Below are positions 43,709-53,331 of a stretch of DNA of 64,000 nt, piece after piece (position 1 is the first letter of the stretch; every line of letters starts with the position of its first letter). The notes under the pieces were generated by a model. The model ran no database searches, had not been told where the DNA came from, and saw nothing but the letters and a program-made list of their open reading frames with translations. The position numbers were made by a program, and so were the translations under genes. The stretch is taken from the NCBI RefSeq assembly GCF_006716445.1, contig NZ_VFPA01000005.1:248001-312000 (forward strand). The letters run 5' to 3'. The DNA comes from Pseudonocardia kunmingensis (GTDB taxonomy: Bacteria; Actinomycetota; Actinomycetes; Mycobacteriales; Pseudonocardiaceae).

Positions 43709-44176
43709 TCACCGGCCGTGGGCCCGTGCGTGCAGGGCCCGCACGCGCGTGATCGCGTCCACCGCGCGGCGGCCGTCCACGGCCTGGATGGCGAGCACCG
43801 CCATGTACTCGTCGTCGGGCAGGTCCAGCCGCGCCCACGACGCGCCGTCGGGGAACGCGACCCGCTCCACGACCGACCACGGCAGCCGGCGGGTGACGAG
43901 GATGTTGCGCACCTCGATGCCCTCGGCGTCGGCACGCACCCGCGGGCGGGCGAGCAGCAGCAGCCCACCGGCGATGAACAGGCCGAGGAGCACGAGCGCG
44001 ATCTGGTCGGCGAGCCGGAAGTACACGCCGGTGGGGCTGTTGCGCAGCACCAGGGCGATGACGACGAACAGCCCCACGGTGGCCACCGCGCCGACCCAGG
44101 CCGCGATCAGCACCTTGCGCGGGCGCACCACGACCGGCCGCTCGACGTCGGGCCGCGCGGCGGGCACGGCCGTCAC
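43709..44176 (-). CDS. Membrane protein with PH-like domain
   Basis: 155 residues. Two membrane helices (VLIAAWVGAVATVGLFVVIA and the following IALVLLGLFIAGGLLLLA) and then a bacterial PH-type domain (GIEVRNILVTRRLPWSVVER onward). A membrane protein of this type follows ribH in Mycobacterium as well. GTG 44176 overlaps the ribH stop (GTGA), so it is the last gene of the rib operon. Function unknown. Confidence 0.85.
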   Translation of the reverse strand: MTAVPAARPDVERPVVVRPRKVLIAAWVGAVATVGLFVVIALVLRNSPTGVYFRLADQIALVLLGLFIAGGLLLLARPRVRADAEGIEVRNILVTRRLPWSVVERVAFPDGASWARLDLPDDEYMAVLAIQAVDGRRAVDAITRVRALHARAHGR

Positions 44177-44655
44177 CGCCCGCTCCGCAGGCCGCGCAGC
44201 ACGAGCGCGGTCTGCAGCGCCGCGGCGCACGCCTCGGCGCCCTTGTCCTCCGCCGAGCCCGGTGCCCCCGAGCGCTCCACGGCCTGCTCCTTCGTGTTGC
44301 AGGTCAGCACGCCGTTGCCCACGGGCGTGCGTTCGTCCAGCGCCACGCGGGTCAGGCCCGCGGTGACGGCGTCGCACACGTACTCGAAGTGCGGCGTGCC
44401 GCCGCGCACGACCACGCCGAGCGCCACCACCGCGTCGTGCTGCACGGCCAGCTCCTGGCACACCACGGGCAGCTCCACGGTGCCCGGCACCCGCACCACG
44501 GTGGGCCGCAGCACGCCGGCCTTCTCCGCGGTGGCGACCGCGCGCTCCAGCAGCACGTCCACGATGTCCGCGTGCCAGGTGGTGGCCGCGATCGCCAGCC
44601 GCAGCCCGGACGCGTCCGGGAGCTCGTCCGTCGTCGGACGGCCCTCGCCACTCAT
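44173..44655 (-). CDS. ribH: 6,7-dimethyl-8-ribityllumazine synthase
   Basis: 160 residues, forms icosahedral or pentameric capsids. It joins 3,4-dihydroxybutanone-4-phosphate (from RibB) with the pyrimidine from RibA/RibD. Conserved: VVRVPGTVELPVVCQ, GVVVRGGTPHFEYVCD with the catalytic His, and VGNGVLTCNTKEQA. ATG 44655 is preceded by GAGAGGG. Only 29 bases separate it from ribBA. Confidence 0.96.
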   Translation of the reverse strand: MSGEGRPTTDELPDASGLRLAIAATTWHADIVDVLLERAVATAEKAGVLRPTVVRVPGTVELPVVCQELAVQHDAVVALGVVVRGGTPHFEYVCDAVTAGLTRVALDERTPVGNGVLTCNTKEQAVERSGAPGSAEDKGAEACAAALQTALVLRGLRSGR

Positions 44656-44684
44656 CGACCCTCTCCCGTCTCAGGTGCCGGTGC

Positions 44685-46018
<1,334 letters not shown>

Positions 46019-46022
<4 letters not shown>

Positions 46023-46657
46023 CGCTCCACTGCCTCCTCGCGCGCCGACGTGGCACCGCGGTACCCCGCGGTGAGTCGCTCCACGTACTTCGCCACCACG
46101 TCGACCTCAAGGTTCACGGTATCCCCCGGCTCCCGGAAACCGAGTGTGGTGTCGGACAAGGTGGTGGGGATGAGGGCCACGGAGAACGTGTCACTGCTCA
46201 CACCGGCCACGGTCAGCGACACGCCGTCGACCGTGATCGAGCCCTTCTCCACCACGTAGCGGGCCAGCTCGGGCGCGAGGCTGAAGCGCACCTCGTCGGT
46301 GCGCTCACCCGGGGTGCGCGAGAGCACGGTGGCCACCCCGTCCACGTGGCCCTGCACGATGTGGCCGCCGAGCCGCCCACCCACCGGTACGGCCCGCTCG
46401 AGGTTCACCCGCGTGCCGGGCACCACCGCCGACAGGCTCGAGCGCTTCAGCGTCTCCGGCACCAGCTCGACGCGGAACGTGCCGCCCGCGCCGCCGTCCG
46501 GGTCGATGACGGTCAGGCACACGCCGTTGACCGCGATCGAGTCGCCGTGGCGGGCGTCCGAGCTGACCGTGCCACCGCGGACGGTGAACTCCACGACGTC
46601 GGCGTTCTCCCGCACGTCGAGCACCTCGCCGATCTCCTCGACGATCCCCGTGAACAT
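46019..46657 (-). CDS. ribE: Riboflavin synthase, alpha subunit
   Basis: 212 residues made of two similar beta-barrels: MFTGIVEEIGEV with VNGVCLTV in the first half, and HIVQGHVDGVATV with VDGVSLTVAGV in the second. It dismutates two lumazine molecules into riboflavin. ATG 46657 follows GGGGAGAGCGGG. It is 35 bases after rpe. The ribD gene that usually lies between rpe and ribE is missing. Confidence 0.96.
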
Positions 46658-46692
46658 CCCGCTCTCCCCTTCCCCGACCGCTCGTCCCGCGC

Positions 46693-47379
46693 TCAGCCGG
46701 ACCAGCCGCGGTGCGCCGACGACGCCCGCACCTTCTCCCGCAGCGCCTGCACGGCCCGGGCGGGCTCGTCGGCGCCGTAGACGGCCGAGCCGGCCACGAA
46801 GCAGTCGACGCCCGCCTCGGCGGCGTCCTCGATCGTCTCGGCGTTGATGCCGCCGTCGATCTCCACCAGCAGCGTGAGGTGCCCGGTGTCCACCAGGCGG
46901 CGCGCCGTGCGGACCTTCTCCAGCACCGACGGCCGGAACTCCTGGCCGCCGAAGCCGGGCTCGACGCTCATGACGAGCAGGGTGTCGAAGTGCCGCAGGG
47001 TCTCCAGGTGCGGCTCGAGCGGGGTGTCCGGCTTGATCGACAGGCCCGCGCGGGCGCCGGCCGCGCGCAGGTCCTTCGCCAGCGCCACCGGCTCGCGGGA
47101 GGCCTCGACGTGCACGGTGACGTTGTGCGCGCCGGCCTCGGCGTAGCCCACCGCCCAGCGCTCGGGGTCCTCGATCATCAGGTGGCAGTCCAGCGGCACG
47201 TCGGTGGCCTTGCGCAACGACTGCACCACGGGCAGGCCGAGCGTGAGGTTCGGCACGAAGTGCGCGTCCATGACGTCCACGTGCAGCCAGTCGGCACCCG
47301 CTCCGGGCGGCCCGGCCACCGCGGCGGCCTCGTCGGCGAGCCGCGCGAAGTCGGCCGCGAGGATGCTCGGGGCGATCAT
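46693..47379 (-). CDS. rpe: Ribulose-phosphate 3-epimerase
   Basis: 228 residues, TIM barrel. It interconverts ribulose-5-phosphate and xylulose-5-phosphate. Motifs: APSILAADFARL at the start, HVDVMDAHFVPNLTLG with metal-binding residues, DCHLMIEDPE, MSVEPGFGGQEF and EIDGGINAETI. It supplies pentose phosphates used by transketolase and by RibB. ATG 47379 is taken; the promoter is in the divergent region that holds the nested hairpin. Confidence 0.96.
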   Translation of the reverse strand: MIAPSILAADFARLADEAAAVAGPPGAGADWLHVDVMDAHFVPNLTLGLPVVQSLRKATDVPLDCHLMIEDPERWAVGYAEAGAHNVTVHVEASREPVALAKDLRAAGARAGLSIKPDTPLEPHLETLRHFDTLLVMSVEPGFGGQEFRPSVLEKVRTARRLVDTGHLTLLVEIDGGINAETIEDAAEAGVDCFVAGSAVYGADEPARAVQALREKVRASSAHRGWSG

Positions 47380-47430
47380 GGGGTGCACCCCAGGAGGGTA
47401 CGCCGGACCGCCCACCGGACCGCCCCTGGG

Positions 47431-47504
47431 CGCTCGCACACCGATCCCCGCGCTCGCGCACCGACTGCAGTCGGTGTGCGAGCGATGGTGTCGGTGTGCG
47501 AGCG
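47431..47504. repeat. Nested double hairpin (palindrome family 2)
   Basis: An inner stem of 16 bases (47451-47466 with 47469-47484, one G-U pair, loop GC) lies inside an outer 14-base perfect stem (47431-47444 with 47491-47504); six-base spacers form an internal loop. The core CACCGACTGCAGTCGGTG is identical to that at 926-943. It lies between the divergent rpe and DUF1801 genes, so it is not simply a 3'-end terminator. Confidence 0.75.
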
Positions 47505-47542
47505 GGTGGCGTCCTGTCGGTCCCCCGCGATTCACTGTGCCC

Positions 47543-47938
47543 ATGCCCGCCCCTGCCTCCGTCGACGAGCAGCTGCACGCGCTGCTCTCCCACGAGCCGC
47601 CCGCGGTCGCGGAGCTGGTCCACCGCCGGCGCGCCGTGGTCCGCGACGCCCATCCCGACCTGCGCGAACGGGTCAACACCGGCTGGCACGGCCTCGCCTT
47701 CCACCACCCCCGCGGTGGCTACGTCGTCGCACTGTTCCCCCGCGACGGCGGCGTCAACGTCGGCTTCGAGCACGGCGGCGACCTGCCCGACCCGCACCGC
47801 AGGCTCACCGGCCGCGGACGCACCCGCGACGTCCGCGTCGAGGTCGGCGCCGGCCCCGACGAGGAGGACGTGGTGGTCGACTACCTCGACCTGGCCGTCG
47901 ACGCCGCCATCGACCGCGCCGACGCGAAAGCGAGATAA
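47543..47938 (+). CDS. DUF1801 (YdhG-like) domain protein
   Basis: 131 residues. The order NTGWHGLAFHH, GGYVVALFPRDGGVNVGFEHG and LPDPHRRLTGRGRTRDVRV is the DUF1801 fold, related to YdhG/Fra-type iron-handling proteins and frataxin-like folds. The function is not established. It interrupts the usual rsmB-rpe order, on the opposite strand. ATG 47543 has a weak upstream signal. Confidence 0.82.
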   Translation: MPAPASVDEQLHALLSHEPPAVAELVHRRRAVVRDAHPDLRERVNTGWHGLAFHHPRGGYVVALFPRDGGVNVGFEHGGDLPDPHRRLTGRGRTRDVRVEVGAGPDEEDVVVDYLDLAVDAAIDRADAKAR

Positions 47939-47942
47939 GCAT

Positions 47943-47991
47943 GACGAACGGCACTTTCGTCGGCTAGGTACCGACGAAAGTGCCGTTCGTC
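47943..47991. terminator. Long perfect hairpin between convergent genes
   Basis: Twenty-one-base perfect arms (47943-47963 and 47971-47991; left arm begins GACGAACGGCACTTTCGTC) and a 7-base loop CTAGGTA. It lies between the DUF1801 stop and the rsmB stop. Probable bidirectional terminator. By chance or not, it also spells an 8-codon ATG-to-TAG frame. Confidence 0.75.
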
Positions 47992-48008
47992 CGGGTGGGA
48001 GCCTGCGG

Positions 48009-49490
48009 TCAGGCGCGGCGCAGCAGCGCGAGGAACATCGCGTCGGTGCCGTGGCGGTGGGGCCAGAGTTGGACCGCCGGCCCGTCGCCGAGGTCCGGGA
48101 CGCCGGGAAGGCACTCCCGCGCGTCGAGGCGCTGCACCTCGGGATGCACCCGCAGCACCCGGGCCAGCACGCCCACCGTCTCGGCCAGGTGCGGCGAGCA
48201 CGTCACGTAGGCCACCACGCCGCCCGGCCGCACGTGCCGCAGGGCGGCGGTCAGCAGCTCGCGCTGCAACACGGTCAGCGCGGACACGTCCGACGGCTGC
48301 CGGCGCCAGCGCGCCTCCGGCCGGCGACGCAGCGCCCCGAGCCCCGAGCAGGGCGCGTCGACCAGCACCCGGTCGAACGCGGCGTCGGGCAGCGGCGCGC
48401 TGCGCCCGTCGGCCTGGTGAACCGTGACGGGCAGGTCGGCGACGGCCTGGCGCACGAGCTGGGCGCGGTGCTCGCTGGGCTCCACGGCGTCCAGGGTGCC
48501 GCCGTCGAGGGCGGCGAGGCCTCCGAGCAGGGCCGACTTCCCGCCGGGTCCGGCGCACAGGTCGAGCCACCGGCCGCCGTCGGCGCCGGTGAGCGCGGCG
48601 CGGGTCAGGGCGAGCGCCACCAGCTGGCTGCCCTCGTCCTGGACCACCGCGAGGCCCTCGGACACCGCGTCGAGCTCGCCGACGTCGCCGCTGCCGGCCT
48701 CCAGGTGCACCCCGTAGGGCGAGTACGGCGCCTCCGCGCCACCGGTGACGAGCGCCAGCTCGGCGGCGGTGATCTCGCCCGGGCGGGCCAGCAGGTGCAC
48801 CGCGGGCCGGGCATCGTCGGCGGCGAGCGCCGCGTGCAGCTCCGCGGACGGGTCGGCGTCGGGATCGGCGGGCTTGCCGAGCGCGTCGGCGAAGGACTGC
48901 GCGATCCAGCGCGGGTGCGCGTGGGCGAACGCGGCGTGGCCCACGGGGTCCTCGTCGACCGACGGCGCGAGCTGCGCGACCCATGCCGCCTCGTCGCGTT
49001 CGCCGACGCGCCGCAGCACGGCGTTCACGAAGCCGCCCGCCCGGCTCCCGGCCTCGGCACGCACCAGCTCCACGGTCGTGGCCACGGCGGCGTGCGGCGG
49101 GATCCGCGTGCGCAGCAGCTGGTAGGCGCCGAGGCGCAGCGCGTCGAGCAGGTGCGGCTCCACGCGCTCGAGCGGCCGGTCGGTGCAGGCCTCGACGACG
49201 GCGTCGAGCAGCCCGCGGGCCCGCAGCGTGCCGTACCCGAGCTCGGTGGCCAGCGCCGCGTCGCGCCCGCCCAGCCGGTGCCGGCGCAGGATCGAGGGCA
49301 GCGCCAGGTTGGCGTACGCGTCCCGCACGCGCACGGACACGAGCAGCTGGAACGCTGCCAGGCGGGCCGGGTCCGGCTCCGGCGGGCGCGCGGGACCGGA
49401 GCGCCCGCGCGGGGGCCCGGACCGGCCGCCGCCGTGGGCGCGCCGGGGACGGTCCCTGCGGGGACCGCCACCGCGGCCGGGCGCGCTCAC
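48009..49490 (-). CDS. rsmB: 16S rRNA (cytosine-967-C5)-methyltransferase
   Basis: 493 residues. A basic Arg/Gly-rich extension (about 1-40), a NusB-like RNA-binding domain (about 45-180) and a methyltransferase domain with SAM site LDLCAGPGGKSALL. The two catalytic cysteines are in VDAPCSGLGALRRRPE and VTCSPHLAE. GTG 49490 follows GAGGGTCGCG. The rsmB-fmt-def grouping is common; the extension is unusually long and may bind RNA. Confidence 0.94.
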   Translation of the reverse strand: MSAPGRGGGPRRDRPRRAHGGGRSGPPRGRSGPARPPEPDPARLAAFQLLVSVRVRDAYANLALPSILRRHRLGGRDAALATELGYGTLRARGLLDAVVEACTDRPLERVEPHLLDALRLGAYQLLRTRIPPHAAVATTVELVRAEAGSRAGGFVNAVLRRVGERDEAAWVAQLAPSVDEDPVGHAAFAHAHPRWIAQSFADALGKPADPDADPSAELHAALAADDARPAVHLLARPGEITAAELALVTGGAEAPYSPYGVHLEAGSGDVGELDAVSEGLAVVQDEGSQLVALALTRAALTGADGGRWLDLCAGPGGKSALLGGLAALDGGTLDAVEPSEHRAQLVRQAVADLPVTVHQADGRSAPLPDAAFDRVLVDAPCSGLGALRRRPEARWRRQPSDVSALTVLQRELLTAALRHVRPGGVVAYVTCSPHLAETVGVLARVLRVHPEVQRLDARECLPGVPDLGDGPAVQLWPHRHGTDAMFLALLRRA

Positions 49491-49541
49491 CGCGACCCTC
49501 CCGCCGCGCGGACCCGGGTGCGGAGGCCGCTGCGGTCGGCG

Positions 49542-49557
49542 GGGCGGGGCCCCGCCC
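49542..49557. terminator. GC-rich palindrome after fmt
   Basis: Perfect 16-base palindrome GGGCGGGGCCCCGCCC in the 109-base gap between fmt and rsmB. It could end the def-fmt message; no T-tract. Confidence 0.35.
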
Positions 49558-49599
49558 ACGACCCGGGCCCGGAATGCGGCGGTGCCGCTGTCGCCCGCC

Positions 49600-50541
49600 T
49601 CATGCCAGCCGCTCCCCGTCCGCGATCCGCACGCCGCGCGCCCAGTCCGGCGCCGGCATGGCGCGCTTGCCCACCGGACGCACCTCTCCCAGCCGCACCG
49701 GCCCGGCGGCCGTGCCCACGAGCACCCGTCGCTTCTCCACGTGCAGCTGCCCCGGTTCCAGGGCCACTTCGAGGGCCGGCTCGCCGGCGTCGAGCGGGGT
49801 CACCGGGCCCAGCCCGAGGCGCTCGTCGCGGAAGGTGCACCACGCCCCGGGGTCGGGGGTGACCGAGCGGACCAGGCGGTCGACCGCCACGGCGGGCGCC
49901 GTCCAGTCCACGCGCGCGTCGGCGGTGGTGACCTTCGGCGCGAGCGACACCCCCTCGCCCGGCTGCGGGCGCGGCTCGAGCGTGCCGCCTGCGATGCCGT
50001 CGAGGGTGGCCACGAGCAGGTCGGCACCGGACGTGGCGAGCCTGGCGAGCAGCTCGCCTGCCGTGTCGGTGGCGCGGACGGCCTCCGTGACGACCCCGAA
50101 CACCGGGCCGGTGTCCAGGCCCTCCTCGAGCCGGAACGTGCTGGCCCCGGTGATCTCGTCGCCGTGGCGCAGCGCCGCCTGCACGGGCGCGGCCCCCCGC
50201 CAGGCGGGCAGCAGCGAGAAGTGCAGGTTGACCCACCCGTGACGGGGCACGTCGAGCGCCGCGCGCGGGACGAGCGCGCCGTACGCGACGACCGGGCAGC
50301 AGTCGGGCGCCAGCTCCCGCAGCCGCGCGAGGAACGCGGGATCCGACGGGCGGGCGGGCGTCAGCACGGGGATCCCGGCCTCGTCGGCGAGGCGGCCCAC
50401 CGGCGAGCGCAGGAGCTTGCGGCCGCGGCCCGCGGGAGCGTCCGGGCGGGTGACGACGGCGGCGACCTCGTGCCGCGAGCCGAGCAGCGCGCGCAGCGAC
50501 GGGACGGCGGGCTCCGGGGTGCCCGCGAAGACCAGGCGCAC
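49600..50541 (-). CDS. fmt: Methionyl-tRNA formyltransferase
   Basis: 313 residues. It formylates initiator Met-tRNA. Catalytic Asn105 and His107 in VNLHFSLLPAWRGAAPV, and the Asp of LEEGLDTGPVF. The N-terminal RLVFAGTPEPAVPSL is diagnostic. GTG 50541 overlaps the def stop by one base (TAGTG), so def and fmt are coupled: Def removes the formyl group that Fmt adds. Confidence 0.96.
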   Translation of the reverse strand: MRLVFAGTPEPAVPSLRALLGSRHEVAAVVTRPDAPAGRGRKLLRSPVGRLADEAGIPVLTPARPSDPAFLARLRELAPDCCPVVAYGALVPRAALDVPRHGWVNLHFSLLPAWRGAAPVQAALRHGDEITGASTFRLEEGLDTGPVFGVVTEAVRATDTAGELLARLATSGADLLVATLDGIAGGTLEPRPQPGEGVSLAPKVTTADARVDWTAPAVAVDRLVRSVTPDPGAWCTFRDERLGLGPVTPLDAGEPALEVALEPGQLHVEKRRVLVGTAAGPVRLGEVRPVGKRAMPAPDWARGVRIADGERLA

Positions 50542-51092
50542 TACCTGGCCTTCCCGAAGAGCGGGTGCGGGCTGACGCGGATCTCGGGCGCCGGCTGCTG
50601 CCCGAACCACTCCGCCGCTCGGATCTCGGCCAGCGCCTGGCGGCGCGTCTCGGGGTCGAGCCGGTCCACGAACAGGACGCCGTCGAGGTGGTCGGTCTCG
50701 TGCTGGATGCAGCGGGCGAGCATCTCGCTGCCCTCCACGACGAGCGGCTCGCCGTGCATGCTCCAGCCGCGCGCGACCACGTGCAGGTGGCGGCGGCAGT
50801 CCCAGCGCAGCCCGGGGATGGACAGGCACCCCTCGGGCCCGATCTGCTCCTCGTCGCCGACGACGTCGAACGTCGGGTTCACGAGGTGCCCGGCGAAGCC
50901 GTCGCAGTCGTAGGTGAACACCCGCAGGCCCACACCGAGCTGCGGCGCGGCCAGTCCCGCGCCGCCCTCGTCGTGCATGGTGTCGGTGAGGTCGACGACG
51001 AGCTTGCGCAGCTCGGCGTCGAAGGTGGTGACCTCCGCGGCGCGCGTGCGCAGCACCGGGTCGCCGAAGAGCCGGACGGGCAGTACGGACAC
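50541..51092 (-). CDS. def: Peptide deformylase
   Basis: 183 residues. A metalloenzyme that removes N-formyl groups from new proteins. The three motifs are intact: GGAGLAAPQLG at 43-53, EGCLS at 87-91 (metal Cys) and HETDH at 131-135 (metal histidines and catalytic Glu). GTG 51092 follows GGAGATGC. Confidence 0.96.
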   Translation of the reverse strand: MSVLPVRLFGDPVLRTRAAEVTTFDAELRKLVVDLTDTMHDEGGAGLAAPQLGVGLRVFTYDCDGFAGHLVNPTFDVVGDEEQIGPEGCLSIPGLRWDCRRHLHVVARGWSMHGEPLVVEGSEMLARCIQHETDHLDGVLFVDRLDPETRRQALAEIRAAEWFGQQPAPEIRVSPHPLFGKAR

Positions 51093-51198
51093 GCATCTCC
51101 TCGAAGGCTGCGCCGCGCGGGGACGGGAGCGGGGACGCACGGCGACCCTCGATTCTGCCATGCGCACCGGGCCCGCCACGCGCCCGCCGGTCAGGGGA

Positions 51199-53241
51199 TC
51201 AGCCCAGCTCCACGGGATCGAGCCGCACCCGGACCGGATCGGTCGCCTTGCGCGCCGTGCGGGCGGCCTGGGCGGTGTGCAGCGCGGCCGCGAGCGCGCG
51301 GCCCGCGGGGCGCGGCACCCGCAGCAGGGCGCGTTCGCGGACGTCGCCCTCGCCCGGCCCGGACGCGGCGTCGGGCTCGATCTCCACCGGGCCGAGGACC
51401 TCCACCTCGGGCAGGTCGGCGAGCACCCCGTCGACGACCTCGGCGACGGCCGTCGGCCCGCCGTCGACGGCGGCCATGCGCACGGCCGGGGGGAAGCCCA
51501 CCTCGGCGCGGCCCGCCAGCTCGGACGCGGCGTGACCCACGGGGTCCCAGCGCACCAGCGCCTGCACCACCGGCAGGGCCGCGTCCGCCCCGACGACGAC
51601 GCGCCCGCCGTCGCCGTGCGGCACGACGAGTGCGACCGCGCCCAGCCAGCGGCGCAACGTCTCCTCGGCCACCCGCAGGTCCGGGCGCGAGAGCAACGCC
51701 CAGCCGTCGAGCAGCAACGCCGCCCCGTACCCGCCGGGCACGCGCGGCTCGGCGCCCGGCGTGGCGACCACCAGGTCCGGGCGGGGTGCCACGGTGGCCA
51801 GCACCGGTGACCCGCCACCGGACGCGCGGACCGTGGTGCCCGGGAACGCCCGCCCGAGCTCCTCCGCGGTGCGGCCCGCCCCGACCACGCCGGCCCGCAG
51901 CCGCCGGGACCCGCACGCCGCGCAGCGGAACGCGCCGTCGGGCCGCCCGCACCAGCGGCACTGCGGCAGCTGGGCGCCCCCGTCCTCGGGCGCGCGCCCG
52001 ACGAACCCGAGCGGGCCCGCGCAGTGCCGGCACCGGGCCGGCTCCCGGCACGACCCGCAGGACAGGTACGGCACGTACCCGGACCGGGGCACCTGCACGA
52101 GCACCGGTCGCCCGGCGTCGAGCGCGGTCCGGGCCGCGTCGAACGCGACGTGCGGCAGCCGCGCCGCGCGCGCGTCGGGGTCGCGGACGAACTGGGCGCC
52201 CGAGTCGTCGATCGCGAGGATCCGTGGCATCGCCGCGCGGACGGTGTCCCGGTCCGCCACGACCTCGCGCGCCCACCCGGACTCGACGAGCAGGTGCGCC
52301 TCCGCGGTACGGGCGAAGCCCCCCACCAGCAGTGCCGCGCCGACGGCGTGCGCGCGCAGCACCAGCACGTCCCGGACCTGCGGGTAGGGCGCGCGCGGCT
52401 CGGCGTGCAGGTCGTCTCCGTCGTCCCACACGACGATCAGGCCCAGCGGCGCCACCGGCGCGAACGCCGCGGACCTCGTGCCCACCACCACCCGCACGCG
52501 CCCGCGGCGCACCGCGAGCCAGCGCCGGTACCGCTCGGCCGGGCCGAGGTCGGCGGTCAGCGCGACCACCGCGTCCGTGCCGAGCACGTCCACGCAGGCC
52601 GCGTGCAGGGCGTCGACGTCGCGCTGGTCGGGCACCACGAGCAGGGCGCCCCGGCCGGCACCGACGGTGGCCGCGGCGGCCTCGGCGAGGCGGCGCGGCC
52701 AGTCCTCCCCCGGCAGCGCCTGCCAGACGGCGTGCGCCGCCCGTCCCCCCGACAGCGCGTCGAGCAGGGCGGCCCCGCGCGGGTAGCGCCGCCAGCCGGT
52801 CTCCGCCGCGGGCGCCACGGACGCGGGCGGCTCCGGGCCGCCGTCGGGAACGGCCTCGGCCTCGACCCGCGCGTGCCGCGGCGGCACCGCGAGGCGCAGC
52901 ACGTCGGCGAGGACCCCGGCGCAGCGGTCGGCGACCGCCCGGCAGAGCGCGGCGACCTCGGGCGTCAGCACCGGCTCGGGCGAGACCACCTTCTCGATCC
53001 AGGCGAGCCGCCCGCCGTGACCCGACTCCGCCACCCGCTCCAGCAGGAACCCGTCCACCAGGCGGCCGGCGAACCGCACCCGCAGCCGCACCCCCGCCAC
53101 CGCGGCGGCGTCGAGGTGCTCGGGCACGCGGTAGTCGAAGGGGCGGTCGAGGTGGGCGAGCGCGACGTCCACCGCGACGCGCGCCACCGGCAGCTCGGGC
53201 GCAGGGCGCCACTCGCCGCGGTTGCGGCTCGCTCGCGCCAC
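51199..53241 (-). CDS. priA: Primosomal protein N' (PriA), helicase motifs lost
   Basis: 680 residues. The DNA-binding N-terminus (RVAVDVALAHLDRPFDYRVP) and the zinc region (SCGSCREPARCRHC and QCRWCGRPDGAFRCAACGS) are kept. But where PriA has the Walker A GVTGSGKTE this protein has ALPGEDWPR, and the DEEH box is WDDGDD after GTRSAAFAPVAPLGLIVV. It should therefore not be an active helicase, as recorded for other actinobacterial PriA proteins, and may act as a replication-restart scaffold. GTG 53241 with GAGGAGGACGG before it is chosen over the upstream frame, which runs through a hairpin. Confidence 0.9.
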   Translation of the reverse strand: MARASRNRGEWRPAPELPVARVAVDVALAHLDRPFDYRVPEHLDAAAVAGVRLRVRFAGRLVDGFLLERVAESGHGGRLAWIEKVVSPEPVLTPEVAALCRAVADRCAGVLADVLRLAVPPRHARVEAEAVPDGGPEPPASVAPAAETGWRRYPRGAALLDALSGGRAAHAVWQALPGEDWPRRLAEAAAATVGAGRGALLVVPDQRDVDALHAACVDVLGTDAVVALTADLGPAERYRRWLAVRRGRVRVVVGTRSAAFAPVAPLGLIVVWDDGDDLHAEPRAPYPQVRDVLVLRAHAVGAALLVGGFARTAEAHLLVESGWAREVVADRDTVRAAMPRILAIDDSGAQFVRDPDARAARLPHVAFDAARTALDAGRPVLVQVPRSGYVPYLSCGSCREPARCRHCAGPLGFVGRAPEDGGAQLPQCRWCGRPDGAFRCAACGSRRLRAGVVGAGRTAEELGRAFPGTTVRASGGGSPVLATVAPRPDLVVATPGAEPRVPGGYGAALLLDGWALLSRPDLRVAEETLRRWLGAVALVVPHGDGGRVVVGADAALPVVQALVRWDPVGHAASELAGRAEVGFPPAVRMAAVDGGPTAVAEVVDGVLADLPEVEVLGPVEIEPDAASGPGEGDVRERALLRVPRPAGRALAAALHTAQAARTARKATDPVRVRLDPVELG

Positions 53242-53284
53242 CCGTCCTCCTCGCCACGGCGCCGCCCGCGCCCTCCGGGCGCTC

Positions 53285-53324
53285 GTGAGCGGATACGGGT
53301 GCCGGAGCACCCGTATCCGCTCAC
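53285..53324. terminator. Hairpin repeat family 1, copy D
   Basis: Eighteen-base perfect stem (53285-53302 and 53307-53324), loop CGGA, 7 bases beyond the metK stop. Against copies A-C it has C-G in place of T-A at the sixth pair and G-C in place of A-T or G-T at the fourteenth: compensatory changes that keep the stem. Confidence 0.75.
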
Positions 53325-53331
53325 CGGGGTA

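Noticed and set aside
47941..47967. Eight-codon ATG-to-TAG mini-frame in the hairpin
   Set aside because: It lies wholly within the perfect stem, has no ribosome binding site and is best explained by the palindrome itself.
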